In this document: positions 24,071 to 31,665 of the stretch, one piece after another
How the letters are laid out: each line of letters begins with the position of its first letter
How positions within the stretch are numbered: the first letter of the stretch is position 1
Source of the DNA: Microbacteriaceae bacterium
GTDB taxonomy: Bacteria; Actinomycetota; Actinomycetes; Actinomycetales; Microbacteriaceae
Assembly: GCA_947486475.1 (NCBI GenBank)
Contig: CANKTR010000001.1
Location: 21,901 to 85,900 of the forward strand
Reading direction: 5' to 3'
Length of the DNA stretch: 64,000 bases
The notes under the pieces: model-generated
Told to the model about the DNA's origin: nothing
Seen by the model: only the letters and a program-made list of their open reading frames with translations
The model's database searches: none
Translations under genes and position numbers: made by a program

Positions 24071-24265
24071 ATGACACTCAAGATTCACGTCGATATGGAC
24101 AAGTGCCAGCACTACGGTCAGTGTGTGTTCGATGCGCCTGCCGTGTTCCGTCTCAATGACGACGACAAACTCGAGTACCAGTCGACGGCCGATGACAGCG
24201 AGCGCGAGAACATCCAGCTCGCGATCGAAATTTGCCCGATGCAGGCAATCAGGTTCGTCGAGTAG
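24071..24265 (+). CDS. [3Fe-4S] ferredoxin (copy 2), P450-type electron donor
   Basis: A 64-aa ferredoxin, 61 of 64 residues identical to the copy at 1441. It has ligands C12, C18 and C55 and Tyr at the fourth-ligand position. I start at the second of two adjacent ATGs (24071) because AGGAG is then five bases away, exactly as in copy 1. Many third-position differences between the two genes show that the duplication is not brand new although the proteins have stayed almost the same. It is transcribed separately from the P450 but close to it and carries a related operator-like site upstream. It is the likely direct electron donor of the P450 at 22043. Confidence 0.93.
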   Translation: MTLKIHVDMDKCQHYGQCVFDAPAVFRLNDDDKLEYQSTADDSERENIQLAIEICPMQAIRFVE

Positions 24266-24274
24266 GGCGTTTCC

Positions 24275-24294
24275 GCAGTCCCTCGGGGGACTGC
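24275..24294. terminator. Hairpin terminator after ferredoxin 2
   Basis: Perfect 8-bp stem GCAGTCCC / GGGACTGC with loop TCGG begins nine bases after the ferredoxin stop. No U-run follows, as is common for actinobacterial terminators. Confidence 0.65.
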
Positions 24295-24339
24295 ACGCGG
24301 GGAAAGTCACTTCACTAGTGTGGAATGAGGGGGTTCGAC

Positions 24340-24603
24340 ATGGCACACGAATTTGATCTCGACGTCTCTTTTGACGGCGAGGAACCGGATCTGTCCACAA
24401 TCCCCGCCGCGCAACTGGAGAAGGCGGTGGCTGAGCTGCCGGAGGCTCTGCGGGCCGTCGCGCGCGGTTTGCTCATCGAGAAGCGGACAATGTCCGACGT
24501 CTCTCAGGATTTGGGCATTCGGCAGGGCGAACTCGTCACCCGACTTCACCGCGCGAAGTTGTCCATCAGCGCGTCGCTGAGGAACGGCGGCAGCCCGCGA
24601 TAA
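24340..24603 (+). CDS. Small sigma-70 region-4-like helix-turn-helix protein
   Basis: An 87-aa protein. The C-terminal half, 'LPEALRAVARGLLIEKRTMS' continuing with 'DVSQDLGIRQGELVTRLHRAK', looks like sigma region 4.2, the helix-turn-helix that reads the -35 box. The N-terminal 35 residues are acidic, and there is no region 2, so it cannot be a full sigma factor. I start at ATG 24340, six bases after GAGGGGG; an ATG at 24325 is also in frame. Such stand-alone region-4 proteins are found in actinobacteria, probably as DNA-binding or sigma-competing regulators. It is separated from the catabolic island by a hairpin, so a link to it is uncertain. Confidence 0.65.
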   Translation: MAHEFDLDVSFDGEEPDLSTIPAAQLEKAVAELPEALRAVARGLLIEKRTMSDVSQDLGIRQGELVTRLHRAKLSISASLRNGGSPR

Positions 24604-24616
24604 CAGGTCGCTCGGT

Positions 24617-24622
24617 TACGGT
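24617..24622 (+). promoter_or_regulatory. -10 box of a probably leaderless SDR gene
   Basis: TACGGT ends six bases before the ATG at 24629, which would make the start codon the first transcribed base. GGAG also lies there but only two bases from the ATG, too near for a normal ribosome site. Confidence 0.45.
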
Positions 24623-24628
24623 GGAGAT

Positions 24629-25426
24629 ATGACCAACACCGATCTTTTCCGACTGGATGGACGCGTCGCGCTGATCACGGGAGCGGGTTCCGAGACGGGG
24701 ATTGGCTTTGCTACCGCCCGATTCCTCGGACGAATGGGCGCGACCGTGTTCCTCACGGGGGCCAGCGATCGGGTGCACGACCGCGCGAGCGAATTGTGCG
24801 CCGCCGGAATTGACGCCCACGCAGCTGTGGCTGACCTCACGGTCGACACCGAGGTCGACGAACTGTTCACCGCCATCCGTTCCCTCACGAATCGGCTCGA
24901 TATCGTCGTCAACAATGCGGGCATGACCAGTGTCGCGAACCCCATGGAATCGTCGGGGGAATCGGGGTCGGTGTCGGACCTTTCCCGCACCGATTGGGAC
25001 GCGGCCCTTGCGCGAAATGTGACCTCGACGTTCCTCGTGTCGAAAGCTGCGCTGCCGGCTCTGCGCGAGAGCGGTCACGGCAGAATCATCTCGGTCGCCT
25101 CGGTCACCGGACCGTTGATGGCGATGAAAAACGATGCCGCCTATGCCGCCACCAAGGCGGGAATGGTGGGGCTCACGCGTTCGATCGCGCTCGACGAGGC
25201 CCGACACGGGATCACCTGCAACGCGGTCGCCCCCGGCTGGATCGCCACGGGGTCTCAAACCGCGGACGAGGCGAAACAGGGACACGGAGTTCCCGTTGGG
25301 CGATCGGCCACCCCCGACGAAGTCGCCGCGTGCGTGGCGTTCCTCGCGAGCACCGAAGCGGCCTACGTCACGGGGCAGATGCTCGTCGTCGATGGGGGTA
25401 ACTCCATCGCGGAGGAACGGCAGTGA
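24629..25426 (+). CDS. SDR family NAD(P)-dependent oxidoreductase
   Basis: A 265-aa short-chain dehydrogenase with cofactor motif 'ALITGAGSETGIGFATARFLG', 'IVVNNAGMTS', catalytic Ser in 'ISVASVTG', 'YAATKAG' (YxxxK) and 'CNAVAPGWIATG', ending 'VTGQMLVVDGG'. All catalytic parts are present. This type interconverts hydroxy- and keto-acyl groups or secondary alcohols. It overlaps the decayed homocysteine methyltransferase gene by four bases (GTGA), and no partner defines the substrate. The glycine motif has a three-residue 'SET' insertion, seen in FabG-like fatty or secondary-metabolite reductases. Confidence 0.9.
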   Translation: MTNTDLFRLDGRVALITGAGSETGIGFATARFLGRMGATVFLTGASDRVHDRASELCAAGIDAHAAVADLTVDTEVDELFTAIRSLTNRLDIVVNNAGMTSVANPMESSGESGSVSDLSRTDWDAALARNVTSTFLVSKAALPALRESGHGRIISVASVTGPLMAMKNDAAYAATKAGMVGLTRSIALDEARHGITCNAVAPGWIATGSQTADEAKQGHGVPVGRSATPDEVAACVAFLASTEAAYVTGQMLVVDGGNSIAEERQ

Positions 25427-26107
25427 CCGACTCGACCGTACTCCGTCTCGATGGTGGCTTGTCGACGGCCCTCGAGGCGAACGGACAGTCGATCGGTGGG
25501 TCGTGGTGGACAGGCGAATTGATGTTGTCACACCCGGACGCAGTGACCAAAGCCCACCGCCAGTTCGTTGAGGCGGGCGCCGACATCATCATCACGGGTT
25601 CGTATCAGTTGTCGTTCAAGGGTGGTCGGCGCGCGGGCTGGACCGATGACGAGACGGAACGCGCGCTGCGAAATTCGACGACCGCCGCGCGACTGGCGGC
25701 CGATGAGGGAACTCTCGTGGCGGCCAGCATCGGACCGTACGGCGCGTTCCTCAACGATGGATCCGAGTTTCGCGGGGGGTATGGCGTAACCGACTCGGTC
25801 CTGCGTGATTTCCACGATCGTCGACTCGAGGTGCTTCTGTCGACGCAGCCCGATCTGTTCGCCGCTGACGGTCATCACACCGTCGCTCGAGTCGGTCGAG
25901 TCGGAACTACCGTTTGTCGTGTATCCGAACGCCGGTCAACGGTGGGATTCTGGGTCGATGTCTTGGACGGGTGAACCCGTGTTCGCGACGGCCGGTCACA
26001 TCGACCACTGGGTCGCGTTGGGCGCCCGGATCGTCGGGGGCTGTTGTGGTTACGGCCCTGCCGTTTACGATAGGAACAAACGAGAGGGAGCGACCGGTGA
26101 ATACTAG
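25423..26107 (+). pseudogene. Homocysteine S-methyltransferase (MmuM-like) remnant with internal deletion and frameshift
   Basis: The 5' frame (from GTG 25423) reads 'VLRLDGGLSTALEANGQSI' and continues through 'ITGSYQLSFKG' and 'VAASIGPYGAFLNDGSEFRG' to 'LEVLLSTQPDLFAADG' at about residue 148, a normal MmuM N-terminus. The conserved C-terminus, 'ELPFVVYPNAGQRWDSGSMS' and 'ARIVGGCCGYGP', follows in a different frame from about 25900 to the TAG at 26107. About 100-110 middle residues of the family (including the first zinc cysteine in the usual 'G-I-N-C') are missing. Intact MmuM is about 300 aa and methylates homocysteine from S-methylmethionine. The gene is therefore dead, though the 5' part could still yield a 183-aa fragment. 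The junction lies near a 'CGAGTCGGT' direct repeat at about 25889-25906. Confidence 0.85.
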
Positions 26108-27812
26108 GTATCGCGTCATCACCATGGTGATTGGTTTCGCTCTCACGATCGGGGTGTCGATTAGCCCGACGTCCGTTTCCGCCGAGGTCGCAATGAAATC
26201 GCTGGGCGACTATGTCGCCGAGCGCTCAGGATTAGCGCGTGCCGGATGGGACCCGTCAACGGGTGTTTCGAAGAAGGCGTGGGCGTCGGCGCTCGCCGAC
26301 GAGTCTGTCAAGGTTGGCAAATCCGGGCGGGCGTTCGTTATCGAACCGCTGTTGTCCGAGGCTGCTGTGCTCGCGGCCACGGAGCGCGCCGTCCCGGTCC
26401 ACACGAGCATCTCTCCGGCCGACGCGTTCTCTCTCAATAGCCGGCCGGGTTCGGACCGCACAATTTTTCTCGACCTGAATGGTCATGATGTGAGTGGCAG
26501 CCTGTGGGATGACAATCTCATTTTCGGTAGTTCGGGCGCCAGCCGGAATGTACCCGGCTACAACATCCAAGGGGAGAGCAACAACTATTCGACGGTCGAA
26601 CGCCAAAGAATTATCGATATGTGGTCTTCGGTTGCCGAGGATTTCGCGATGTTCGATGTCAATGTAACCACACAAACGCCGAGTGACTCCGCACTCGATC
26701 GGACCGGCGCCGGTGATGCGCAGTTCGGAGTTCGCGTGGTGGTTTCCAACAATTCCAACAAGGTTGCACAGTGGTGCGGATGTGGCGGCGTTGCATTAGT
26801 CGGGGTTTTCAACCATTACGCGGGAAAGGATGGGGACTGGAGCCCGCACTCGGACTATTCTCCTGCGTTTGCGTTCAGCCAGTCGTCGATGAGCGGAAAG
26901 ACGCTCTCTGACATCGTGAGCCACGAGGCGGGACACACTCTCGGGCTTTCACACGACGGTGGCGAGAATGTGCTGGGCGATGGCGTCGAAGACTATTTCT
27001 TGGGACAAACAGGGTGGGCACCAATCATGGGTGCGGGGTATTCCGAACCTCTTGTTCAATGGTCCGATGGAACGTACACAACGGCCAACAACCAGGAGGA
27101 CGACCTCGCGGTGATGGAAACGTTCGGGGTGGACCTGCTCGCGGATGATCACGGCGACGCGTCGAACGCCGCGACACCCTTGGCGTTGAACGTCGCGGAA
27201 ACAGGAGTGATCACCACTTCAACGGACGTCGATTCATTCAGTTTTGTCCCGTTGACGAACACCGTGACGGTGTCGGTGGCATTGCCGTCGCGCAGCCCGA
27301 ATGTGGACGTCAGTCTTGTCGTAACGGATTCACTCGGCAACACCATCGCCACGGTTAACCCAGACTTTTCGCCCCTATCGGCCGTTGAGGCTTCGGGGCT
27401 TAGCGCGTCTTCCGTCGTGACCGTCGTTTCCGGGCAGACCTATTACGCGATAATCGACGGTGCAGGATTTGGGCCGGGCACCACGACGGGCTACTCCGAT
27501 TACGGAAGCATCGGCGACTACCAAATTACGATTCTCGGGGAAGCGATTTCGCCCACTGCGACACCCACCATCTCGGGTCGCGCCAAGGTGGGTCGCTGGC
27601 TCACGGCGACGATCGGAGTGTGGATGCCTGCCACGACACTGACGCAGCAATGGCTTCGAAACGGTCAGAACATTTCGGGGGCGACCGGCACGACCTACAA
27701 ACTGAAATCCGCCGATCGAGGAAAACGCATTTCGGTTCGTGTCAACGCCACGAAACTCGGTTACTCGCCGGCGACCGCGACCAGCCTCAAGACATCCAAG
27801 GTGCGCGGCTAG
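26097..27812 (+). CDS. Secreted zinc metalloprotease with C-terminal Ig-like module (paralogue 1)
   Basis: A 571-aa exported protein. GTG start at 26097 follows GAGGGAG. A Sec signal peptide occupies residues 1-29 ('VITMVIGFALTIGVSISPTS', cut after VSA). The catalytic site H276-E-A-G-H280-T-L-G283-L-S-H286-D is the extended metzincin motif HExxHxxGxxHD, with a conserved 'WCGCGGVALVGVF' before it. Around residues 375-485 is a PPC-like beta domain ('TSTDVDSFSFVPLTN'). The last 90 residues ('SPTATPTISGRAKVGRW', 'QQWLRNGQNISGATGTTYKL') are an Ig-like module common at the end of Microbacteriaceae surface proteins. Likely digests external protein. It overlaps the pseudogene end by 11 bases. Confidence 0.85.
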   Translation: MNTRYRVITMVIGFALTIGVSISPTSVSAEVAMKSLGDYVAERSGLARAGWDPSTGVSKKAWASALADESVKVGKSGRAFVIEPLLSEAAVLAATERAVPVHTSISPADAFSLNSRPGSDRTIFLDLNGHDVSGSLWDDNLIFGSSGASRNVPGYNIQGESNNYSTVERQRIIDMWSSVAEDFAMFDVNVTTQTPSDSALDRTGAGDAQFGVRVVVSNNSNKVAQWCGCGGVALVGVFNHYAGKDGDWSPHSDYSPAFAFSQSSMSGKTLSDIVSHEAGHTLGLSHDGGENVLGDGVEDYFLGQTGWAPIMGAGYSEPLVQWSDGTYTTANNQEDDLAVMETFGVDLLADDHGDASNAATPLALNVAETGVITTSTDVDSFSFVPLTNTVTVSVALPSRSPNVDVSLVVTDSLGNTIATVNPDFSPLSAVEASGLSASSVVTVVSGQTYYAIIDGAGFGPGTTTGYSDYGSIGDYQITILGEAISPTATPTISGRAKVGRWLTATIGVWMPATTLTQQWLRNGQNISGATGTTYKLKSADRGKRISVRVNATKLGYSPATATSLKTSKVRG

Positions 27813-27960
27813 GCGAAAACTCGTCGAGAAGATCTGTGCCGTTCTCGAGGGTTGTTGTGCTCGGGCTGGTTGACAGGAAATCTCCTCTAGGTGTGAGAAT
27901 TCGTTCGGGGTAGTGTTGTCCTAACAGAACTTATTTTTTCAATCGCAAAGGGCAAATCTC

Positions 27961-30222
27961 GTGGGAAATGTGCGTCGAAAATTTGTGGTCACGAGCGTGG
28001 TCTTCGCTCTTGGATTAGCGGTTCTCGCCCCGAATGTGTCGGCAACCTCGGCCCAGCCGGACAGCCGATCGGTGTACTTTGACCGTTACCAATCGCTGGC
28101 CGAGTACGCGAGCAAGGGCGGGCGCGACCCCGACGACTGGATCCCGAGCACACGAATTGCCCGCAAGTCCTGGGATTCAGCGGTCGCCGACGAATCGGTT
28201 CGGGTCGATCGATCCGGCCGAGTGCTCGTTATCGAGCCGCAGCACAGTGAATTTGAAACGGATCACACCGAGACTTTGCCTGACGCCGGATCACCCCAGT
28301 CGGCAACGCCGGTCGCCGACATCCCACTATCTGAGGCGTTTGAACTTCACAGCCTGCCGGGGGCAAACCGAACCATTTACCTTGACTTCACGGGCCACTC
28401 ATTGGTCGACACGATCTGGCAGGACCAGAACACCCCGGATACGTCGGACGATTACACCGACGCCCAGATGCTCATGCCGCCGTGGAGTGACGACGGCGAC
28501 ACCACGACTTTTTCCAACGCAGAACGACAAATTATCATCGACACTTGGTCCGCCGTGGCGGAAGACTACGCGCCGTTCGCGGTCAACGTGACTACCGAAG
28601 AACCGGCCCAATCGGCGCTCGATCGCACGAACTCGGGCGACCAGATTTATGGAGCGCGAGCCCTCATTACTGACGGGGCAAACGTCATCGCGACCGAATG
28701 CGGCTGTGGCGGGATTGCTTATGTCGGCGTTTTTAACTATGCCTATTGGAATACCTACCTCGGACCATCGCTGTCGTGGGGTGTGTCCGGCAGAAACGGC
28801 AAGTTCTTGTCCGACGTCGTCAGCCACGAGGTCGGGCACAACGCCGGACTGAGTCACGACGGAACGGCAAGCGCCGGGTATTACGTTGGTCGCGACGGCT
28901 GGGCCCCCATTATGGGTGTCGGCTACTACCAGCCCCTCGTTCAGTTCTCCAACGGTTCGTACACCGATGGAAACCAAACCCAGGATGACTTTGAGGTTGC
29001 AACCACCAAGGGGCTCCCACTTCGCGAGGACGACCACGGCGATTCTCGCGCTGCGGCAACCTCGTTGACTCTCGGGACCGAGGTCGAAGGAATTATCGCG
29101 ACACGGACGGACGTCGATTACTTTGGCTTTACCGCGACGCGCACATCACACGACATCACGGTGACACTCCCATCGGTCAGCGCCAACCTCGACGTACAAC
29201 TGAAATTGTTCGATTCGTCCGGGACACTCGTGTCCACAACGAACCCCAACCTGTTTCGCAATAGCACGTCCGTTGCAACGGGGCTCGACGCGTCCGTGAC
29301 GGCAACGACCACACCGGGTGCAATTTATTACCTCGAGGTTGACGGCGTCGGCTATGGTTCGGGGGCAGAGACCGGGTATACGGATTTCGGGAGTCTCGGT
29401 GAGTATCGAGTTATTGTGCCTTTGCTCACTCCAACGCCGGGCACCTCATCCATTTCGGGCACTGGCGTTTTTGGCACGAGCTTGACGGGTTCGACCGGGT
29501 CGTGGGCAGCGGGAACGTCGCTCAGTTCCGAGTGGTACCGAGACGGTTCGGCGACGGGGGACACCGATTCGACCTACGACATCGTGGCAAGCGACGTTGG
29601 TAAGTCCATTACCTATCGCACGACCGGAACGAAGACCGATTATTATCCCGCGGTCGCCACCAGTAGCGAAGTTTTGGTGACAGCCGCAACACTTCCCTCG
29701 ACTGGAACGCCAAGCGTCTCCGGGACGGGCGCGGTTGGAACGACGCTCACGGGATCCACCGGGACCTGGCCGGAAGGCGTAACCTTCACGACCCAATGGA
29801 TTCGGGACGAAAGTTCGGTGGGCGACACCGATTCCAGCTACACCATCGCGGGAACCGACCTCGGCGACGAAATGGTATTCCGCGTGGTTGCCTCGAAACC
29901 GGGCTACACCACGGTCACTGCCGACAGCCTCGCCGTCACCGTCGTTGCCGGTACCATCACCCCCACGGCAACCCCGACGATTTCGGGAACCGCGAAGGTG
30001 AACAAGACCCTGGCCGCCCGAACCATCGGGTGGATGGCCAGCCTTACCTACAACTATCGGTGGCTCCGAAACGATGCGCCGATAGTTGGTGCGACGTCGT
30101 CGACGTACAAACTGAAGTCGGCGGACAAACGGAAACGGATTTCGGTCGAGGTAACCGCAACTCGACTCGGTTATGCGCCCGTCACACTCACCAGTGGACA
30201 AACGGGAGCCGTCAAGAGCTAG
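27961..30222 (+). CDS. Secreted zinc metalloprotease with three C-terminal Ig-like modules (paralogue 2)
   Basis: A 753-aa exported protein homologous to the preceding gene. GTG start; signal peptide residues 1-29 ('FVVTSVVFALGLAVLAPNVS'). Catalytic H289-E-V-G-H293-N-A-G296-L-S-H299-D is intact, and 'ECGCGGIAYVGVF' matches the cysteine segment of paralogue 1. A PPC-like domain ('RTDVDYFGFTATRTSHD') precedes three tandem Ig-like modules beginning near residues 493, 577 and 663 ('GTSSISGTGVFGTSLTGSTG', 'GTPSVSGTGAVGTTLTGSTG', 'ATPTISGTAKVNKTLAAR'). The two inner modules are the most alike, which suggests recent internal duplication. The 148-base gap before it (27813-27960) shows no other gene. 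Confidence 0.85.
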   Translation: MGNVRRKFVVTSVVFALGLAVLAPNVSATSAQPDSRSVYFDRYQSLAEYASKGGRDPDDWIPSTRIARKSWDSAVADESVRVDRSGRVLVIEPQHSEFETDHTETLPDAGSPQSATPVADIPLSEAFELHSLPGANRTIYLDFTGHSLVDTIWQDQNTPDTSDDYTDAQMLMPPWSDDGDTTTFSNAERQIIIDTWSAVAEDYAPFAVNVTTEEPAQSALDRTNSGDQIYGARALITDGANVIATECGCGGIAYVGVFNYAYWNTYLGPSLSWGVSGRNGKFLSDVVSHEVGHNAGLSHDGTASAGYYVGRDGWAPIMGVGYYQPLVQFSNGSYTDGNQTQDDFEVATTKGLPLREDDHGDSRAAATSLTLGTEVEGIIATRTDVDYFGFTATRTSHDITVTLPSVSANLDVQLKLFDSSGTLVSTTNPNLFRNSTSVATGLDASVTATTTPGAIYYLEVDGVGYGSGAETGYTDFGSLGEYRVIVPLLTPTPGTSSISGTGVFGTSLTGSTGSWAAGTSLSSEWYRDGSATGDTDSTYDIVASDVGKSITYRTTGTKTDYYPAVATSSEVLVTAATLPSTGTPSVSGTGAVGTTLTGSTGTWPEGVTFTTQWIRDESSVGDTDSSYTIAGTDLGDEMVFRVVASKPGYTTVTADSLAVTVVAGTITPTATPTISGTAKVNKTLAARTIGWMASLTYNYRWLRNDAPIVGATSSTYKLKSADKRKRISVEVTATRLGYAPVTLTSGQTGAVKS

Positions 30223-30257
30223 CAACCGCGGGCACGGGTTGGGACCGAGCCCTCGCT

Positions 30258-30304
30258 AGAACGCGGTGCTGGGGAGGTCTTTTTCATCCCCGACAATCGC
30301 CGCC
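30258..30304 (+). repeat. 47-bp direct repeat, copy A (displaced 3' end of the SDR gene)
   Basis: This stretch matches 30930-30976 at 45 of 47 bases. Copy B is the 3' coding end of the SDR gene (its last residues read 'AAIVGDEKDLPSTAF' on the minus strand). Copy A has the same reading but no gene behind it. It marks a tandem duplication that included the end of a protease gene and the end of the SDR gene. Confidence 0.9.
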
Positions 30305-30406
30305 CCTCCATTTGGTTGAGGCAGAATTTGTTCTAGACGGGGAATTTCTTTGGAGGTATTGTTTAGCAAAGAAGGGCGAAAACTATTTAGGAAGAAGGTG
30401 GATAAG

Positions 30407-30895
30407 GTGGTCAATTTGCGTAGCAAATACCTCGTTGCGTTGGGGATTTTCACCCTCGGAGTAGCAGTTCTTGCGCCCAGTGTGCCGGCGAACTCGGCTG
30501 AGCGGGATAGCCGCGCCGATTTGCCGAGTAGGTATTGGCAATTCAACAGCAGTTGGACAGATCAGCTTCCTGGTTATACAGACGCCCCCAGGACTAGTTG
30601 CGGGTGCAACGACGGGGATTTGTTGACCATCTCACCCACTGCAACCCCGACCATCTCGGGGACCGTCACGGTGAAGAAAACCCTGACGGCGCGAACCACG
30701 GGGTGGATGGCCGGTTTGACGTTCAGTTACCAGTGGCTTCGCAACGGCGCTGATATTCCAGCCGCGACGCTCGCGACATACAAGCTAGTCAAGGCGGATG
30801 TTAACAAACGGATTTCGGTCCGGGTCAGGGCGACGCACTCGGGTTACACCCCCACGTCTCTGACGAGTGGGTTGACAAGAGCGGTCAAGCCCTAA
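30407..30895 (+). CDS. Truncated third metalloprotease paralogue: signal peptide plus Ig-like module, no protease domain
   Basis: A 162-aa product. The start GTG 30407 is set by alignment with paralogue 2 ('VVNLRSK' against 'VGNVRRK'). Signal peptide residues 1-28 ('FTLGVAVLAPSVPANSA') is followed by about 45 residues containing 'GYTDAPRTSCGC' and then the Ig-like module ('ISPTATPTISGTVTVKKTL', 'SYQWLRNGADIPAATLATYK'). The HExxH domain and PPC domain, some 500 residues in the paralogue, are absent without loss of frame. It may be a secreted binding protein or a decaying remnant. It lies between the two copies of the 47-bp repeat. Confidence 0.75.
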   Translation: MVNLRSKYLVALGIFTLGVAVLAPSVPANSAERDSRADLPSRYWQFNSSWTDQLPGYTDAPRTSCGCNDGDLLTISPTATPTISGTVTVKKTLTARTTGWMAGLTFSYQWLRNGADIPAATLATYKLVKADVNKRISVRVRATHSGYTPTSLTSGLTRAVKP

Positions 30896-30927
30896 ACGGT
30901 CCGGCAGACCGCACGACGGAAACGGGT

Positions 30928-31611
30928 TCAGAACGCGGTGCTGGGGAGGTCTTTTTCGTCCCCGACAATCGCGGCCACAATGCGCGCGGCGACGGCATCG
31001 ACCGTCAGCCCGGCACCGAAGTTGGGTGCCTCGCCAAAGACGGCACGCGTCGCCAGCCCTGATTCGGTGTGGCCGGGGCGCGCGTCGATGAACCGAACGC
31101 CGAGGCGTCGGAACTCGCGACCCGCTGCGACGCTGAACGCATACAGGGCGGCCTTGCTGGCCGAATAGGCGGACAACCCCGCCATCGGGGTTTCGGCAAT
31201 CATGCCGGACAGGGTGACAATAAATCCTTCGCCGGAACGTCCGACAATTGGCGCAAGGGCCGACAGCACGTGAATCGGACCGGTCGCGTTGACCGCCATG
31301 AGCCGGTCAAAACCCGCGGCGGGGGAGTCAACCGCATTGCCAAACGCAACGACACCGGCGGCAACGATGATTCCGTCAAGTTCCACTCCGTCGGACTCGA
31401 TGTCGTCGAGGAACGAGGCAACCGAACCGTTGTCGGCCAAGTCCAATAGTCTCTGACCCGAGGTGTAGCCGGCCAATCGCCCAAGATTTTCAGGTCGCGT
31501 TGTGGTGCCAATCACTGTTGCACCGGCGGCCGTGAGCGCCGCGCAGAGGCTCGTTCCGATTCCACCGGTCGCACCGATGACCAAGATGGTTTTGTTGTCG
31601 AGTGTGCTCAC
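30928..31611 (-). CDS. SDR family oxidoreductase
   Basis: A 227-aa short-chain dehydrogenase. The start is GTG 31611 with AAAGGGA about eight bases upstream; the in-frame extension to 31821 is antisense to the next gene. Motifs are 'ILVIGATGGIGTSLCAAL', 'IIVAAGVVAFG', 'MAVNATGPIHVL', catalytic 'TLSGMIAE' and 'YSASKAAL' (YxxxK), and 'DARPGHTESGLATR'. The fold and cofactor site are complete; the substrate is unknown. Its 3' end was copied to 30258-30304. It is divergent from the MpaB-like oxygenase with a 54-base spacer, so the two may be co-regulated. Confidence 0.88.
   Translation of the reverse strand: MSTLDNKTILVIGATGGIGTSLCAALTAAGATVIGTTTRPENLGRLAGYTSGQRLLDLADNGSVASFLDDIESDGVELDGIIVAAGVVAFGNAVDSPAAGFDRLMAVNATGPIHVLSALAPIVGRSGEGFIVTLSGMIAETPMAGLSAYSASKAALYAFSVAAGREFRRLGVRFIDARPGHTESGLATRAVFGEAPNFGAGLTVDAVAARIVAAIVGDEKDLPSTAF
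30930..30976 (+). repeat. 47-bp direct repeat, copy B (native 3' end of the SDR gene)
   Basis: Native position of the sequence also found at 30258-30304. The repeats flank the truncated protease paralogue, 672 bases apart start to start. Confidence 0.9.
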
Positions 31612-31630
31612 GCGGGGGTCCCTTTCGATT

Positions 31631-31661
31631 TTGAACAATGCCAATACACATAGGCTATAAC
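31631..31661 (+). promoter_or_regulatory. Promoter of the MpaB-like oxygenase, probably leaderless
   Basis: TTGAAC (31631-31636) and TATAAC (31656-31661) with a 19-base spacer (18 if CTATAA is used). The ATG at 31666 is five bases after the -10, so transcription would begin at or next to the start codon. No ribosome site is present. Confidence 0.6.
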
Positions 31662-31665
31662 CATA

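Noticed and set aside
24340..24603. An ECF sigma factor
   Set aside because: Only region 4 is present in 87 residues; region 2 needed for -10 recognition is absent.
25423..25974. An intact 183-aa homocysteine methyltransferase
   Set aside because: The last 35 residues are out-of-frame sequence and the zinc-binding C-terminus lies in another frame, so it is treated as a pseudogene.
26097..30895. An insertion sequence or transposon as cause of the rearrangements
   Set aside because: No transposase, terminal inverted repeat or target duplication is seen; the 47-bp repeat is a piece of the neighbouring gene.
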